Origin: Flavobacteriales bacterium
Lineage (GTDB): Bacteria > Bacteroidota > Bacteroidia > Flavobacteriales_D > Parvicellaceae
Direction of reading: 5' to 3'
Length of the DNA stretch: 64,000 bases
Assembly: GCA_020635565.1 (NCBI GenBank)
Contig: JACJZN010000007.1
Location: forward strand, 62,001 to 126,000
Shown here: piece after piece, positions 9,037-18,852 of the stretch
Layout of the letters: each line of letters opens with the position of its first letter
Numbering within the stretch: the stretch's first letter is position 1
Notes under the pieces: generated by a model
What the model saw: only the letters and a program-made list of their open reading frames with translations
Database searches by the model: none
What the model was told of the DNA's origin: nothing
Translations under genes and position numbers: made by a program

Positions 9037-10017
9037 ATGAAAATACCCTCATTAAAGGCGTATAGCTGGATATTATTTACTCTTATTTTGAGTGTTCTTT
9101 CTTCTGTTGAAGCAGAAAGTCAGGGATTCTACAACAGAAATTTATGGAAAAAGCATAGAAATGAGTTGAATTTCAGTATTGGTGTCTCTAATTTCTTGGG
9201 TGATATTGGAGGAAGGGACCAAATAGGCACGAATTTTATCTGGGATCTAGAGATTTCCAAGACAAAGTTTGCTGCAGGTTTCAACTATCTTTATTACATG
9301 GGAGAAAAAGTTGCTCTTCGAACATCTTTGACCTATGGTAAAGTTGCTGGTGATGATAAACTAACGCAAGAAACTTTCCGAAATAATAGAAATTTAAATT
9401 TTGAATCTGTTATTCTGGAAGGTGGTCTGGGAATTGAATACCAATTCCTAAAAGAAAAACTTGGTAATATCTATAATGTTAAAAGTCCTACAGGTAAGAA
9501 GTTGGGTATGAAATCGTTTACACTTGGCTTCTACGTCACCACTGGAATTGCTGGTTTTTATTTTAATCCCATTGGAACTGACCAAACGGGAGCAAAAGTG
9601 CCTTTAAAACCTTTGAACACTGAAGGACAAGGACTCCCGGGAGGGGCTGACCCCTACAGTAAATGGGGAATTGCGATCCCTTTCGGATTTGGAATGAGAA
9701 AATCTTTAACCAGAACACTCGGAATCAAATTAGAACTCACTCACCGCTTTACATTTACTGACTACATTGATGATGTCAGTACTGTTTATTATGACCCTGC
9801 GTACCTTTATACAAATGTCAGTCCTCAAGCGGCCTATTTCAGCAACCCTCAACTAGGAAATTTATGGTCATACGTTACTAGCCCTGGGCAACAAAGAGGT
9901 GACCCAACCGACAACGATGGATACATGTTCTTCACTGCTTCTCTTTATGTTAAGTTGGAATCTAAAAATGCATTCTACGGAAGAAATAAGGTTAAGCGAG
10001 TTAAGGCATCTTTCTAA
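9037..10017 (+). CDS. Outer-membrane beta-barrel protein (DUF6089-like)
   Basis: 326 residues from ATG 9037; the frame opens earlier at GTG 9010, but that codon overlaps the -7 box. A signal peptide (MKIPSLKAYSWILFTLI, cut near VEAESQG) precedes a domain typical of DUF6089-type Bacteroidota barrels: RNELNFSIGVSNFLGDIGG, then alternating hydrophobic strands (FAAGFNYLYYMGEKVALRTS, VILEGGLGIEYQF) and a terminal strand with aromatic residues (YMFFTASLYVKL). Function is not known for the family; an outer-membrane location is inferred. It stands alone with its own promoter, 75 bp before hmgA. Confidence 0.75.
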   Translation: MKIPSLKAYSWILFTLILSVLSSVEAESQGFYNRNLWKKHRNELNFSIGVSNFLGDIGGRDQIGTNFIWDLEISKTKFAAGFNYLYYMGEKVALRTSLTYGKVAGDDKLTQETFRNNRNLNFESVILEGGLGIEYQFLKEKLGNIYNVKSPTGKKLGMKSFTLGFYVTTGIAGFYFNPIGTDQTGAKVPLKPLNTEGQGLPGGADPYSKWGIAIPFGFGMRKSLTRTLGIKLELTHRFTFTDYIDDVSTVYYDPAYLYTNVSPQAAYFSNPQLGNLWSYVTSPGQQRGDPTDNDGYMFFTASLYVKLESKNAFYGRNKVKRVKASF

Positions 10018-10092
10018 TCCTAGCTTTTCCTGACCTAAATCATTTTCTTTTTTTTATTAATTCGATATTTTTACCTGCAAATTATTCGAATT

Positions 10093-11250
<1,158 letters not shown>

Positions 11251-11364
11251 AATAACATTATGAAATTTTTAATGAGTCAAATAAGAGCGATGTGGTAGAG
11301 TAAATACTGGTCTTCGCATTTAAAATTTAGATTTATTCATTAACTTTATTCAAAACACACTAAA

Positions 11365-12522
11365 ATGTCAGATATCAAAAACGTTGATTACGGATTGGAA
11401 AAAATATTCGAAGGAGCACAAGACTTCCTTCCGTTATTAGGTACAGATTATGTAGAACTATACGTAGGAAATGCAAAACAAGCAGCTCACTTTTATAAAA
11501 CCGCATTTGGTTTTCAGTCTCATGCCTATAAAGGACTTGAAACTGGCAGCAGAGATACTGTTTCTTATGTCGTTAAGCAAGATAAGATTAGGCTAGTTTT
11601 AACTACGCCATTAAATTCAAAGCACCCAATTAACGACCACATCGTTAAGCATGGTGATGGTGTTAAGGTTATTGCCCTTTGGGTAGATGACGCTACTCAA
11701 GCATGGAAGGAAACTACCTCTAGAGGAGCAAAATCATACATGGAGCCAACTACTGAGAAAGATGAAAATGGTGAAGTAGTTAGATCAGGAATTTATACAT
11801 ATGGAGAGACTGTTCATTTATTTGTAGAAAGAAAGAACTACAATGGTGATTTCTTGCCAGGTTTCCAAAAATGGGAATCTGAATATAACCCAGAACCTCT
11901 TGGACTTAAGTACATTGACCATATGGTAGGAAATGTTGGATGGAATGAAATGAACACTTGGGTAAAATGGTATGAAGATGTTATGGGGTTTGAAAACTTC
12001 CTTTCATTTGATGACAAGCAAATTCATACAGAATACTCAGCTTTGATGAGTAAAGTGATGAGCAACGGTAACGGAAGAATTAAATTTCCGATCAACGAAC
12101 CTGCAGAGGGGAAGAAAAAATCTCAGATAGAAGAATATCTTGACTTCTACGAAGGATCAGGAGTACAGCATATAGCAGTAGCTACAAATGATATTATTGC
12201 TACTGTAAAGGGAATGAGAGCTCGAGGGGTTGAATTTCTAACGACTCCACCGGACACCTATTACATGGCTGCACCTGAAAGGCTTGCCGAATTTGACCAC
12301 GAATTAAAAGAAGACCTTGAGACACTCAAAAGTCTAGGGATAATGATTGATGCTGACGAAGAAGGATATTTATTACAAATATTCACGCGTCCAGTTGAAG
12401 ATAGACCTACTTTATTTTTTGAGATTATTCAAAGAATGGGAGCCAGAGGTTTTGGAGCCGGAAACTTTAAAGCATTGTTTGAGTCTATTGAAAGAGAGCA
12501 AGCATTAAGAGGAACATTATAA
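11365..12522 (+). CDS. hpd: 4-hydroxyphenylpyruvate dioxygenase
   Basis: 385 residues with two glyoxalase-fold halves. The 2-His-1-carboxylate iron site is visible: His186 in YIDHMVGNV, His269 in VQHIAVAT and Glu353 in FFEIIQRMG. The C-terminal helix GFGAGNFKALFESIEREQ that gates the active site is also intact. It converts 4-hydroxyphenylpyruvate to homogentisate, the substrate of hmgA 114 bp upstream. A TAACTTTA box at 11341-11348 is one mismatch from the -7 consensus, so it may have its own promoter. A strong terminator follows directly. Confidence 0.97.
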   Translation: MSDIKNVDYGLEKIFEGAQDFLPLLGTDYVELYVGNAKQAAHFYKTAFGFQSHAYKGLETGSRDTVSYVVKQDKIRLVLTTPLNSKHPINDHIVKHGDGVKVIALWVDDATQAWKETTSRGAKSYMEPTTEKDENGEVVRSGIYTYGETVHLFVERKNYNGDFLPGFQKWESEYNPEPLGLKYIDHMVGNVGWNEMNTWVKWYEDVMGFENFLSFDDKQIHTEYSALMSKVMSNGNGRIKFPINEPAEGKKKSQIEEYLDFYEGSGVQHIAVATNDIIATVKGMRARGVEFLTTPPDTYYMAAPERLAEFDHELKEDLETLKSLGIMIDADEEGYLLQIFTRPVEDRPTLFFEIIQRMGARGFGAGNFKALFESIEREQALRGTL

Positions 12523-12534
12523 ATTAAACATTTT

Positions 12535-12571
12535 GAACGCTAAGAAGATTTACTTCTTAGCGTTCTTTTTT
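12535..12571 (+). terminator. Strong intrinsic terminator after hpd
   Basis: GAACGCTAAGAAG (12535-12547), loop ATTTA, then the perfect complement CTTCTTAGCGTTC (12553-12565) and six T residues (12566-12571). This 13-bp stem with a U tract is the clearest rho-independent terminator in the window. It ends only 14 nt before the ATG of the next gene. Confidence 0.93.
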
Positions 12572-12585
12572 ATAACATAAAAACT

Positions 12586-13107
12586 ATGATTTTACCTCCA
12601 TTTAATTTCAAGCAATGGATAAATGATAACCGTGATAAACTTAAACCGCCTGTTGGAAATCAAGTGGTTTATAAAGACACTGAGTTTATCATTATGGTTG
12701 TTGGTGGACCAAATGCCAGAAAGGATTTTCACTATAACGAAGGAGAGGAGTTTTTCTATCAGATAGAAGGAGATATTACACTTCCCATTATTGAAAATGG
12801 TAAAAGAAGAATTGTTGAGATTAACGAAGGAGATATTTTTCTTTTACCTCCTAGGATCCCACATTCTCCTCAACGACCATCAAACACGGTAGGATTAGTT
12901 ATAGAAAGAATGAGAAAGCCAGATGAATTGGACTATTGTTCATGGTATTGCGAAAATTGCGATGCTGAACTTTATAAGCAACCTTTTCATTTAGGGGATA
13001 TTGTTGAACAGCTTCCAAAAATTCTGAATGAGTTTTATGCGAATGAGGAATTGTGCACATGTAAAAAATGTGGTTCGAAAATGGAAGCCCCAAAATTGAA
13101 AGTTTAA
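12586..13107 (+). CDS. nbaC: 3-hydroxyanthranilate 3,4-dioxygenase
   Basis: 173 residues, a cupin with the expected iron ligands His49, Glu55 and His93 (HYNEGEEFFYQ and RIPHSPQRP), spaced exactly as in characterised bacterial enzymes. The C-terminal rubredoxin-like metal site of the bacterial family is also present (C122-x2-C125 and C159-x2-C162). It cleaves 3-hydroxyanthranilate to aminocarboxymuconate semialdehyde, which cyclises to quinolinate for NAD synthesis or is decarboxylated for catabolism. Its stop codon overlaps the kynurenine monooxygenase ATG (TAATG), so the two are translationally coupled. The name haaO is also used. Confidence 0.96.
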   Translation: MILPPFNFKQWINDNRDKLKPPVGNQVVYKDTEFIIMVVGGPNARKDFHYNEGEEFFYQIEGDITLPIIENGKRRIVEINEGDIFLLPPRIPHSPQRPSNTVGLVIERMRKPDELDYCSWYCENCDAELYKQPFHLGDIVEQLPKILNEFYANEELCTCKKCGSKMEAPKLKV

Positions 13108-14459
13108 TGAAGTCTGCGACAATAGTTGGTGCTGGTTTAGCTGGTTCTCTTTGGGCTGTATACCTTGCAAAGGCAGGATATAAAGTAACTGTTTTTGAAA
13201 GAAGACCCGATATTCGAAAAGCCGAGATAAGCGCAGGGAAATCAATTAACCTTGCTCTATCAGAAAGAGGCTGGACAGCCCTGAGAGCTGTTGGTTTGGA
13301 TAAAATGGTAGGTGACCTAGCCATTCCTATGTATGGAAGAATAATGCATGACACTGAAGGAAAACTTACCTTTCAGCCTTACGGAGAAGAAGGGCAGGCA
13401 ATCTATTCTGTTTCTAGAGGTGGTATCAATGCTCGAATGATGGATGCGGCTGAAGAAAGCGGAGATGTGACCATTCATTATAATCATCAATGTCTAGACG
13501 TAAACTTTGAGAACACCTCAGTTACCGTTCATGATAAGGAAAATGATAAAACCTTTGAATTCAAATCAGATGTTGTTTTTGCAACAGACGGTGCGTTTTC
13601 TGCAGTTAGATATCACGGATTCCAAAAGGTAGATAGATTTGATTTCAGTCAAGATTATATTGATGATGGCTATCGTGAGATTCTGCTTCCGGCTAATCCA
13701 GACGGATCTTACAAATTGGACAAAAACGCATTACATATTTGGCCGAGAGGAGAGTTTATGTTGATTGCTCTAGCCAACGAAGACGGATCATTCACCTGTA
13801 CACTTTTCATGCCTTTTGAAAATCACGAATATTCTTTTGACAAGTTAAATTCAAGAGATGATGTCGACAAATTCTTTAGAGAAGTCTTCCCGGATTTTCA
13901 CCAGATGATGCCAGATGTTGCAGATCAATGGGAAACACATCCTTTGTCTTCTTTGGCTTTGATGAGATGTTATCCTTGGACGCATAAAAACTTTGCATTA
14001 ATGGGCGATGCTGCTCACGCTACAGTTCCTTTCTACGGACAAGGAATGAATGCCTCTATGGAGGACTGCTTTGTGATGGGACAACTCATGAAAAAACACA
14101 ATGAAAATTGGTCAGAAGTATTCAAGGAGTATCAAGTAGTTAGAAAACCAAATGGTGATGCTTTGCAAGACCTTTCTGTTCACAACTATAAAGTAATGAG
14201 AGATCTAGTTGCTGATCCTCACTTCTTATTGAAGAAGAAATTCGAACATCGAATTCATGATCTATACCCAGACAAGTATTTATCACTTTATTCAATGGTT
14301 TCCTTTAGTAATATTCCCTATGCTGAAGCAATGCAAAAAGGAAAGGATCAAGACGCTTTTATAGAGAAAATCATGAGTGAGAATGATATTGCTGCTTGTT
14401 TCTCAAACAATACTATTGATGAATTAATACATTCTATCTTTCAAACTGAATCGGTATAA
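13107..14459 (+). CDS. kmo: Kynurenine 3-monooxygenase
   Basis: 450 residues from ATG 13107, chosen because it overlaps the preceding stop by one base and starts directly at the Rossmann strand. The in-frame ATG at 13068 would add 13 residues lying within the previous gene. The FAD-binding GAGLAG is at 8-13, followed by the acidic VFERRPD end. GDAAHATVPFYGQGMNASMEDC is the group A flavin monooxygenase second motif in its kynurenine-monooxygenase form. The enzyme hydroxylates L-kynurenine to 3-hydroxykynurenine using NADPH and O2. Kynureninase, needed between this step and 3-hydroxyanthranilate dioxygenase, is not in the window. Confidence 0.96.
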   Translation: MKSATIVGAGLAGSLWAVYLAKAGYKVTVFERRPDIRKAEISAGKSINLALSERGWTALRAVGLDKMVGDLAIPMYGRIMHDTEGKLTFQPYGEEGQAIYSVSRGGINARMMDAAEESGDVTIHYNHQCLDVNFENTSVTVHDKENDKTFEFKSDVVFATDGAFSAVRYHGFQKVDRFDFSQDYIDDGYREILLPANPDGSYKLDKNALHIWPRGEFMLIALANEDGSFTCTLFMPFENHEYSFDKLNSRDDVDKFFREVFPDFHQMMPDVADQWETHPLSSLALMRCYPWTHKNFALMGDAAHATVPFYGQGMNASMEDCFVMGQLMKKHNENWSEVFKEYQVVRKPNGDALQDLSVHNYKVMRDLVADPHFLLKKKFEHRIHDLYPDKYLSLYSMVSFSNIPYAEAMQKGKDQDAFIEKIMSENDIAACFSNNTIDELIHSIFQTESV

Positions 14460-14482
14460 TGAAATTAAAAAAGTACATATTA

Positions 14483-14527
14483 ATTAAAGATCGTGATCCT
14501 TTGTCGGAGTTTTATTGATTAAAGATC
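14483..14527. repeat. Direct repeat ATTAAAGATC x2, 35 bp apart
   Basis: ATTAAAGATC occurs at 14483-14492 and at 14518-14527, in the 98 bp gap between kynurenine monooxygenase and tryptophan dioxygenase. The position fits an operator controlling the downstream genes, but no regulator is known for it. Confidence 0.3.
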
Positions 14528-14557
14528 AAATAAAACGAACCACAAATACTTATTAAA

Positions 14558-15511
14558 ATGTTACAATCACGAGAAGAATTATTAAAACTTTTAGAAGAAA
14601 AATACGCAGCATCTGGACAAAATCTTGATGTCCATTTGAGCGGACTATTACACGGTAAGGATATTACCTACTGGGATTATATCCAAACAGATGCCTTGCT
14701 AAATCTTCAAATTCAACGAACAAATTTGCCGGATGAGATGGTCTTCATTGTGTATCATCAAATCAATGAACTTTTATTCAAAATGATCCTGTGGGAGATC
14801 AATCAAGTTTCCCATAACAAGGAACTAACAACTAGTTTCTTTGCTGAAAGGCTATATAGAATTTCAAGGTATTTCGATATGCTTGCTACATCATTTGATG
14901 TAATGAAAGAGGGAATGGAGGTTTCTCAATACATGAAATTTAGAGACTCGTTAACGCCAGCAAGTGGATTTCAAAGTGCACAGTACAGATTAATAGAGTT
15001 TGCTTCAACGGAATTAATTAATCTTATTGACTTTAGATTCAGAGCAACTATTAATCGTCAAACACCTTATTCATATGCATTTGAGAATCTTTATTGGCAA
15101 GCTGCTGGAAAGGATCACAAAACAAAAAAGAAATCTGCATTGTTAGTTAACTTTGAACAGAGATATCGTGACGAGTTCATTGAGTTTATGAAGGAGTATA
15201 ACACCATAAACCTCTGGACACGATACAAATCATTGCCTGAAAACGAGAGAAATGATGTAAATTTGAGGAACGCAATGCGTCATTACGATCATACCGTAAA
15301 CGTGAAATGGGTTATGGCTCATTACAAGGCTGCGGCAAAGTACATTGACAGTGGAGAAGGTAGCGCAGAAGCAACTGGAGGGAGTGACTGGCGAAAATAC
15401 ATGCATCCAAGGTATCAAAGAAGAATCTTCTTTCCAGAGCTTTGGTCAGAACAAGAATTAGAAAATTGGGGTGTAGATAACCTCGAAACAATAGAAATAT
15501 TAAAGAAATAA
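14558..15511 (+). CDS. kynA: Tryptophan 2,3-dioxygenase
   Basis: 317 residues. The substrate-pocket motif YHQINELLFKMILWEI places the conserved distal histidine at His67. A probable proximal haem ligand lies in VMAHYKAAAKYI, and the ATGGSDW segment matches the glycine-rich substrate-binding loop (GTGGSS in other TDOs). This haem enzyme oxidises L-tryptophan to N-formylkynurenine, the first step of the kynurenine route. With the two preceding genes it gives three of the five enzymes from tryptophan to aminocarboxymuconate semialdehyde; the formamidase and kynureninase are missing here. The paaA ATG follows 12 bp later, so the catabolic block probably reads through. Confidence 0.95.
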   Translation: MLQSREELLKLLEEKYAASGQNLDVHLSGLLHGKDITYWDYIQTDALLNLQIQRTNLPDEMVFIVYHQINELLFKMILWEINQVSHNKELTTSFFAERLYRISRYFDMLATSFDVMKEGMEVSQYMKFRDSLTPASGFQSAQYRLIEFASTELINLIDFRFRATINRQTPYSYAFENLYWQAAGKDHKTKKKSALLVNFEQRYRDEFIEFMKEYNTINLWTRYKSLPENERNDVNLRNAMRHYDHTVNVKWVMAHYKAAAKYIDSGEGSAEATGGSDWRKYMHPRYQRRIFFPELWSEQELENWGVDNLETIEILKK

Positions 15512-15523
15512 AACACACACAAT

Positions 15524-16483
15524 ATGGCTTACGACTTATCACAAGAAGATCCTACGAAGCTCGCAGAATTTCAGGCGAAGATCGATGCTGAAATTAAAAT
15601 TGAGCCTAAGGACTGGATGCCGGAAGGATATCGTCAGAATTTGATCAGACAGATCTCACAACATGCTCACTCGGAGGTAATCGGTATGCAACCAGAAGGA
15701 AACTGGGTTTCGAGAGCTCCTAGTTTAAGAAGTAAAAAGATCTTGATGGCAAAAATTCAGGATGAGGGTGGACACGGACTTTATCTATACTGTGCTGCTG
15801 AAACATTAGGTGTAACAAGAGAACAATATTTAAAGTGGTTGCATGAAGGAAAAGCGAAATATGCAAGCGTGTTCAATTACCCATCGCCAACTTGGGCTGA
15901 CATGGGAGCGATTGGATGGCTAGTAGACGGTGCTGCGATTGTTAACCAAGTATCTCTTCAAAGAACTTCATATGGTCCATATTCTAGGGCTATGGTTCGA
16001 ATTTGTATGGAAGAGAGCTTTCACCAAAGACAAGGATATGAGATCATGCATAGAATGATGCAAGGAAACGAAGCGCAACGTAAAATGGCTCAAGACTCTT
16101 TGGACAGATGGTGGTGGCCTTCATTGATGATGTTTGGACCTCATGACGGGGAAAGCGCTCATACAAGCCAATCGATGCAATGGAAGATCAAGAGAGAAAG
16201 TAATGATGATCTTAGACAACAGTTTATTGATAAAACAATTCCTCAAGCTGAACTAATTGGATTGAAAATTCCAGATCCAAATTACAAATTCAATGATATC
16301 ACTGGTCACTATGAAACGAGTGATATTGATTGGGATGAGTTCTGGAATGTGATCAAAGGAAACGGTCCTTGTAACAAAAAAAGACTTGACCATCACATTA
16401 AAGCTCATACTGATGGGGCTTGGGTTAGAGAAGCTGCTGCTGCCTATGGAGTAAAACAAAAGAATAAATTACAAACTGCTTAA
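15524..16483 (+). CDS. paaA: 1,2-phenylacetyl-CoA epoxidase, catalytic subunit PaaA
   Basis: 319 residues. A ferritin-like four-helix carboxylate-bridged diiron protein with both ExxH iron motifs (DEGGHGLY and EESFHQRQGYE), matching PaaA in length and sequence. In the PaaABCE complex it epoxidises phenylacetyl-CoA in the cytosol. Genes for PaaB and PaaC follow at 11 bp and 2 bp spacing, as in canonical paa operons. The reductase PaaE and the cluster-assembly protein PaaD do not follow. Confidence 0.96.
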   Translation: MAYDLSQEDPTKLAEFQAKIDAEIKIEPKDWMPEGYRQNLIRQISQHAHSEVIGMQPEGNWVSRAPSLRSKKILMAKIQDEGGHGLYLYCAAETLGVTREQYLKWLHEGKAKYASVFNYPSPTWADMGAIGWLVDGAAIVNQVSLQRTSYGPYSRAMVRICMEESFHQRQGYEIMHRMMQGNEAQRKMAQDSLDRWWWPSLMMFGPHDGESAHTSQSMQWKIKRESNDDLRQQFIDKTIPQAELIGLKIPDPNYKFNDITGHYETSDIDWDEFWNVIKGNGPCNKKRLDHHIKAHTDGAWVREAAAAYGVKQKNKLQTA

Positions 16484-16494
16484 AACACTATAAA

Positions 16495-16779
16495 ATGGAC
16501 AATCAAGGAGATCTTTGGGAAGTATTCATTCAACCTAAACCAGGAAGACCTTTCAAGCATGCTGGAAGTCTTCATGCGTACGACAAATCGATGGCTATGG
16601 AAGCCGCAAGAGACCTATACACTAGAAGAGGTGAAGGAACAGGACTTTGGTTAGTAAAAGCCGAAGATATTGTCGCAAGTCAACCAGAGGATGCGGAATC
16701 ATTTTTTGATCCAGCTGACGACAAAGTGTATCGTCACCCAACTTTTTATAAAATGCCAGAAGGCGCAAAACATATTTAA
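16495..16779 (+). CDS. paaB: 1,2-phenylacetyl-CoA epoxidase, subunit PaaB
   Basis: 94 residues, the usual PaaB size. It has the characteristic WEVFIQPKPGRPFKHAGSLH opening, then ARDLYTRRGEGTGLWLV. PaaB bridges PaaAC heterodimers and is needed for activity but has no catalytic residues. It is encoded between paaA and paaC with almost no spacing. Confidence 0.96.
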   Translation: MDNQGDLWEVFIQPKPGRPFKHAGSLHAYDKSMAMEAARDLYTRRGEGTGLWLVKAEDIVASQPEDAESFFDPADDKVYRHPTFYKMPEGAKHI

Positions 16780-16781
16780 TC

Positions 16782-17534
16782 ATGAATCAAGAATTATATC
16801 AATACACGCTGAGACTAGCGGATACTGCATTGATTTTGTCTCATAGATTATGCGAGTATACTAGCTGCGGCCCATTCCTAGAAGAGGACCTTGCTTCTAT
16901 GAACACGGGTCTTGACCTCATTGGACAAGCTGAAGCATTTTTGAAATACGCAGCGGAAATGAGTGGAAACACAAATGAAGATAAACTAGCATTTCAAAGA
17001 AACGAGGAAGATTATAAAAACTTCCACATTGTTGAGTACCCAAACACAGATTTTGGATATTTAGTTACTCGACAATTTTATATGGATGTTTTCAATTACT
17101 TCAATTACTCTCAACTGGTAAATTCCAAAGACGTTACTATTGCAGCAATTGCAGGTAAAGCGATCAAAGAAGTTACTTATCACTTAAAGAGAAGCAGTGA
17201 GTGGATTGTTAGATTAGGAGATGGAACGGCTGAGAGTAAAGAAAGAATACAAGCTTGTTTGAATGACCTATGGATGTACGTTGACGAGTTCTTTGAAACA
17301 GATGAAATTCATGAAAACTTACAAAGACAAGGAATTGCTGCAGATCTTGATGTGATCAGAAAACAGTGGCATCAAAAAGTAGAAGAAGTTCTTCAAGAAG
17401 CTACTTTAACAAAGCCTGAAGGAGCTAAATATTCCTTGGTGTATGGAAAAGATGGTGGACACACTGAATATATGGGATTCATCCTGTGTGAAATGCAATA
17501 TTTGAACAATAGATATCCAGAAGCAATTTGGTAA
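16782..17534 (+). CDS. paaC: 1,2-phenylacetyl-CoA epoxidase, structural subunit PaaC
   Basis: 250 residues, homologous to PaaA in fold but lacking a full set of iron ligands, as expected for the structural subunit. Diagnostic segments include LADTALILSHRLCEY, DLIGQAEAFLKYAAE and KEVTYHLKRSSEWIVRLGDG. It forms the core heterodimer with PaaA. In many bacteria paaD and paaE would come next; here a TerB-like gene starts two bases after the stop codon. Confidence 0.95.
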   Translation: MNQELYQYTLRLADTALILSHRLCEYTSCGPFLEEDLASMNTGLDLIGQAEAFLKYAAEMSGNTNEDKLAFQRNEEDYKNFHIVEYPNTDFGYLVTRQFYMDVFNYFNYSQLVNSKDVTIAAIAGKAIKEVTYHLKRSSEWIVRLGDGTAESKERIQACLNDLWMYVDEFFETDEIHENLQRQGIAADLDVIRKQWHQKVEEVLQEATLTKPEGAKYSLVYGKDGGHTEYMGFILCEMQYLNNRYPEAIW

Positions 17535-17536
17535 TC

Positions 17537-17911
17537 ATGACAGATAAAGAAAGACTATACGAACATATGGGAGAACTCATCTACGCTATTGCAATGGCGG
17601 ATGGAAAGATCCAAAAGGAAGAACAAGATGCAATTGATGAGATCTTAAAGAATCATAAATGGGCATCAAATATTAAGTGGTCATTCGATTACGAAAGAGA
17701 ACATCATCATTCCGTAAGGGAGGTATATCACAAAGTGATGAGCTATTGCTTAAGTCATGGACCTTCTGAAGAATATGTAGAATTTGTAGATGTTATGATT
17801 CGAGTGGCAGAAGCAAGCAATGGTATCGATGAAGAAGAATTTGCATTGATCAATGAGTTCTCTTTTAAACTAAGCGAACATTTTCAAGGAGATTTGGATA
17901 AATTACATTAA
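17537..17911 (+). CDS. TerB-like helical protein
   Basis: 124 residues from ATG 17537; an earlier in-frame TTG (17528) overlaps paaC and is less likely. The sequence MGELIYAIAMADGKIQKEEQ and a second acidic repeat around EASNGIDEEEFALI resemble the paired helix units of TerB (tellurite-resistance-type) proteins, which can bind metal through acidic residues. It starts two bases after paaC, and its stop overlaps the ATG of the nth-like gene, so it is co-translated with both. No paa role is known for this family; the position suggests either an accessory function for the diiron enzyme or chance operon fusion. Confidence 0.7.
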   Translation: MTDKERLYEHMGELIYAIAMADGKIQKEEQDAIDEILKNHKWASNIKWSFDYEREHHHSVREVYHKVMSYCLSHGPSEEYVEFVDVMIRVAEASNGIDEEEFALINEFSFKLSEHFQGDLDKLH

Positions 17912-18555
17912 TGACCAAATCTGAAAAAGTACAATACGTAATAGATGAACTGGAGCGTCTCTATCCGGAGACGCCTGTTCCTTTAGACCACAAAGACCCT
18001 TACACACTATTAGTTGCTGTTTTACTGTCTGCACAGTGCACGGATGTTAGAGTAAATCAAGTCACTCCGTTCTTATTCGAAAAAGCCGATAATCCATTTG
18101 ACATGGTGAAATTGGATGTAGAAGAGATTCAACAGATCATTCGTCCTTGCGGTTTGTCTCCAAGAAAATCAAAAGCCATTTACGGACTTTCTGAGATCCT
18201 AATTGAAAAATATGGAGGACAAGTTCCTGAGAACATGGAACTGCTCGAAGAACTTCCTGGAGTGGGTCATAAGACTGCTTCTGTGGTCATGAGTCAGGCG
18301 TTTGGTGTTCCTGCTTTTCCGGTTGATACACACATTCATCGTTTAATGTATCGTTGGGGATTTACCAACGGTAAGAATGTAGAACAAACAGAAAAAGACG
18401 CTAAACGATTATTTCCCCGCGAACTTTGGAACAAACTTCATTTGCAGATCATTTTTTACGGGAGAGAATATTCTCCAGCCAGAAGTCCAAAGAAAGATGT
18501 AGACTTTATTACGATGAAAATAGGCAGGAAAGAAGTGGTCAAGGATTATAAGTAA
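17911..18555 (+). CDS. nth: Endonuclease III-like DNA glycosylase lacking the [4Fe-4S] cysteines
   Basis: 214 residues. The helix-hairpin-helix LPGVGHKTA with catalytic Lys121, followed by VDTHIHR with catalytic Asp139, identifies an Nth-type bifunctional glycosylase/AP lyase for oxidised pyrimidines. The usual C-terminal C-x6-C-x2-C-x5-C cluster site is absent. Where relatives have GREYCPAR followed by further cysteines, this protein has GREYSPARSPKKDVDFITM and then a lysine-rich tail. The only cysteines are 43 and 80. The ATG overlaps the previous stop (TAATG). The active site looks intact, so the enzyme is probably functional without the cluster. Confidence 0.9.
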   Translation: MTKSEKVQYVIDELERLYPETPVPLDHKDPYTLLVAVLLSAQCTDVRVNQVTPFLFEKADNPFDMVKLDVEEIQQIIRPCGLSPRKSKAIYGLSEILIEKYGGQVPENMELLEELPGVGHKTASVVMSQAFGVPAFPVDTHIHRLMYRWGFTNGKNVEQTEKDAKRLFPRELWNKLHLQIIFYGREYSPARSPKKDVDFITMKIGRKEVVKDYK

Positions 18556-18852
18556 TCAACTAAAAACCACATCCAACACCAACTCCTCTCCCAATTCTTT
18601 ATTGATCATTTCAATGAATTTGGTTTTACCCATGCTCAATTCTTCTCGAATCACGGCATTCGTCAATTTTACGTACAATCGATGTTCTTTGTAGAATAGA
18701 TCCTCTGTGTATTTGGAAATTGCCTTCCCCATCAATTTATGATAGGCTTGAGTGATCTGATACTCTTCATAATTCCGAGCCAAACCATAAGATTTAATCA
18801 GTTTGAGCCAAACGTCATTGATGTTTTCTTCGTTCGAATTTCGTTTGCTCAT
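18556..18852 (-). CDS. DUF721 / DciA-like protein
   Basis: 98 residues. It shows the DUF721 core (YQITQAYHKLMGKAISKYTEDLFYKE, then LYVKLTNAVIREELSMGK and FIEMINKELGEELVLDVVF). The domain is shared with DciA, which helps load the replicative helicase. Its ATG overlaps the recF stop (ATGA), so it is coupled to a replication-repair gene. That recF-DUF721 pairing is common in Bacteroidota. A helicase-loading role is inferred from the domain and context only. Confidence 0.82.
   Translation of the reverse strand: MSKRNSNEENINDVWLKLIKSYGLARNYEEYQITQAYHKLMGKAISKYTEDLFYKEHRLYVKLTNAVIREELSMGKTKFIEMINKELGEELVLDVVFS

Noticed and set aside
12899..13354. Minus-strand frame opposite 3-hydroxyanthranilate dioxygenase and kynurenine monooxygenase
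   Set aside because: It lies entirely on two firmly identified, overlapping genes on the other strand.
15230..15542. Minus-strand frames opposite the end of tryptophan dioxygenase
   Set aside because: They are antisense to a conserved enzyme and have no start context or homology.
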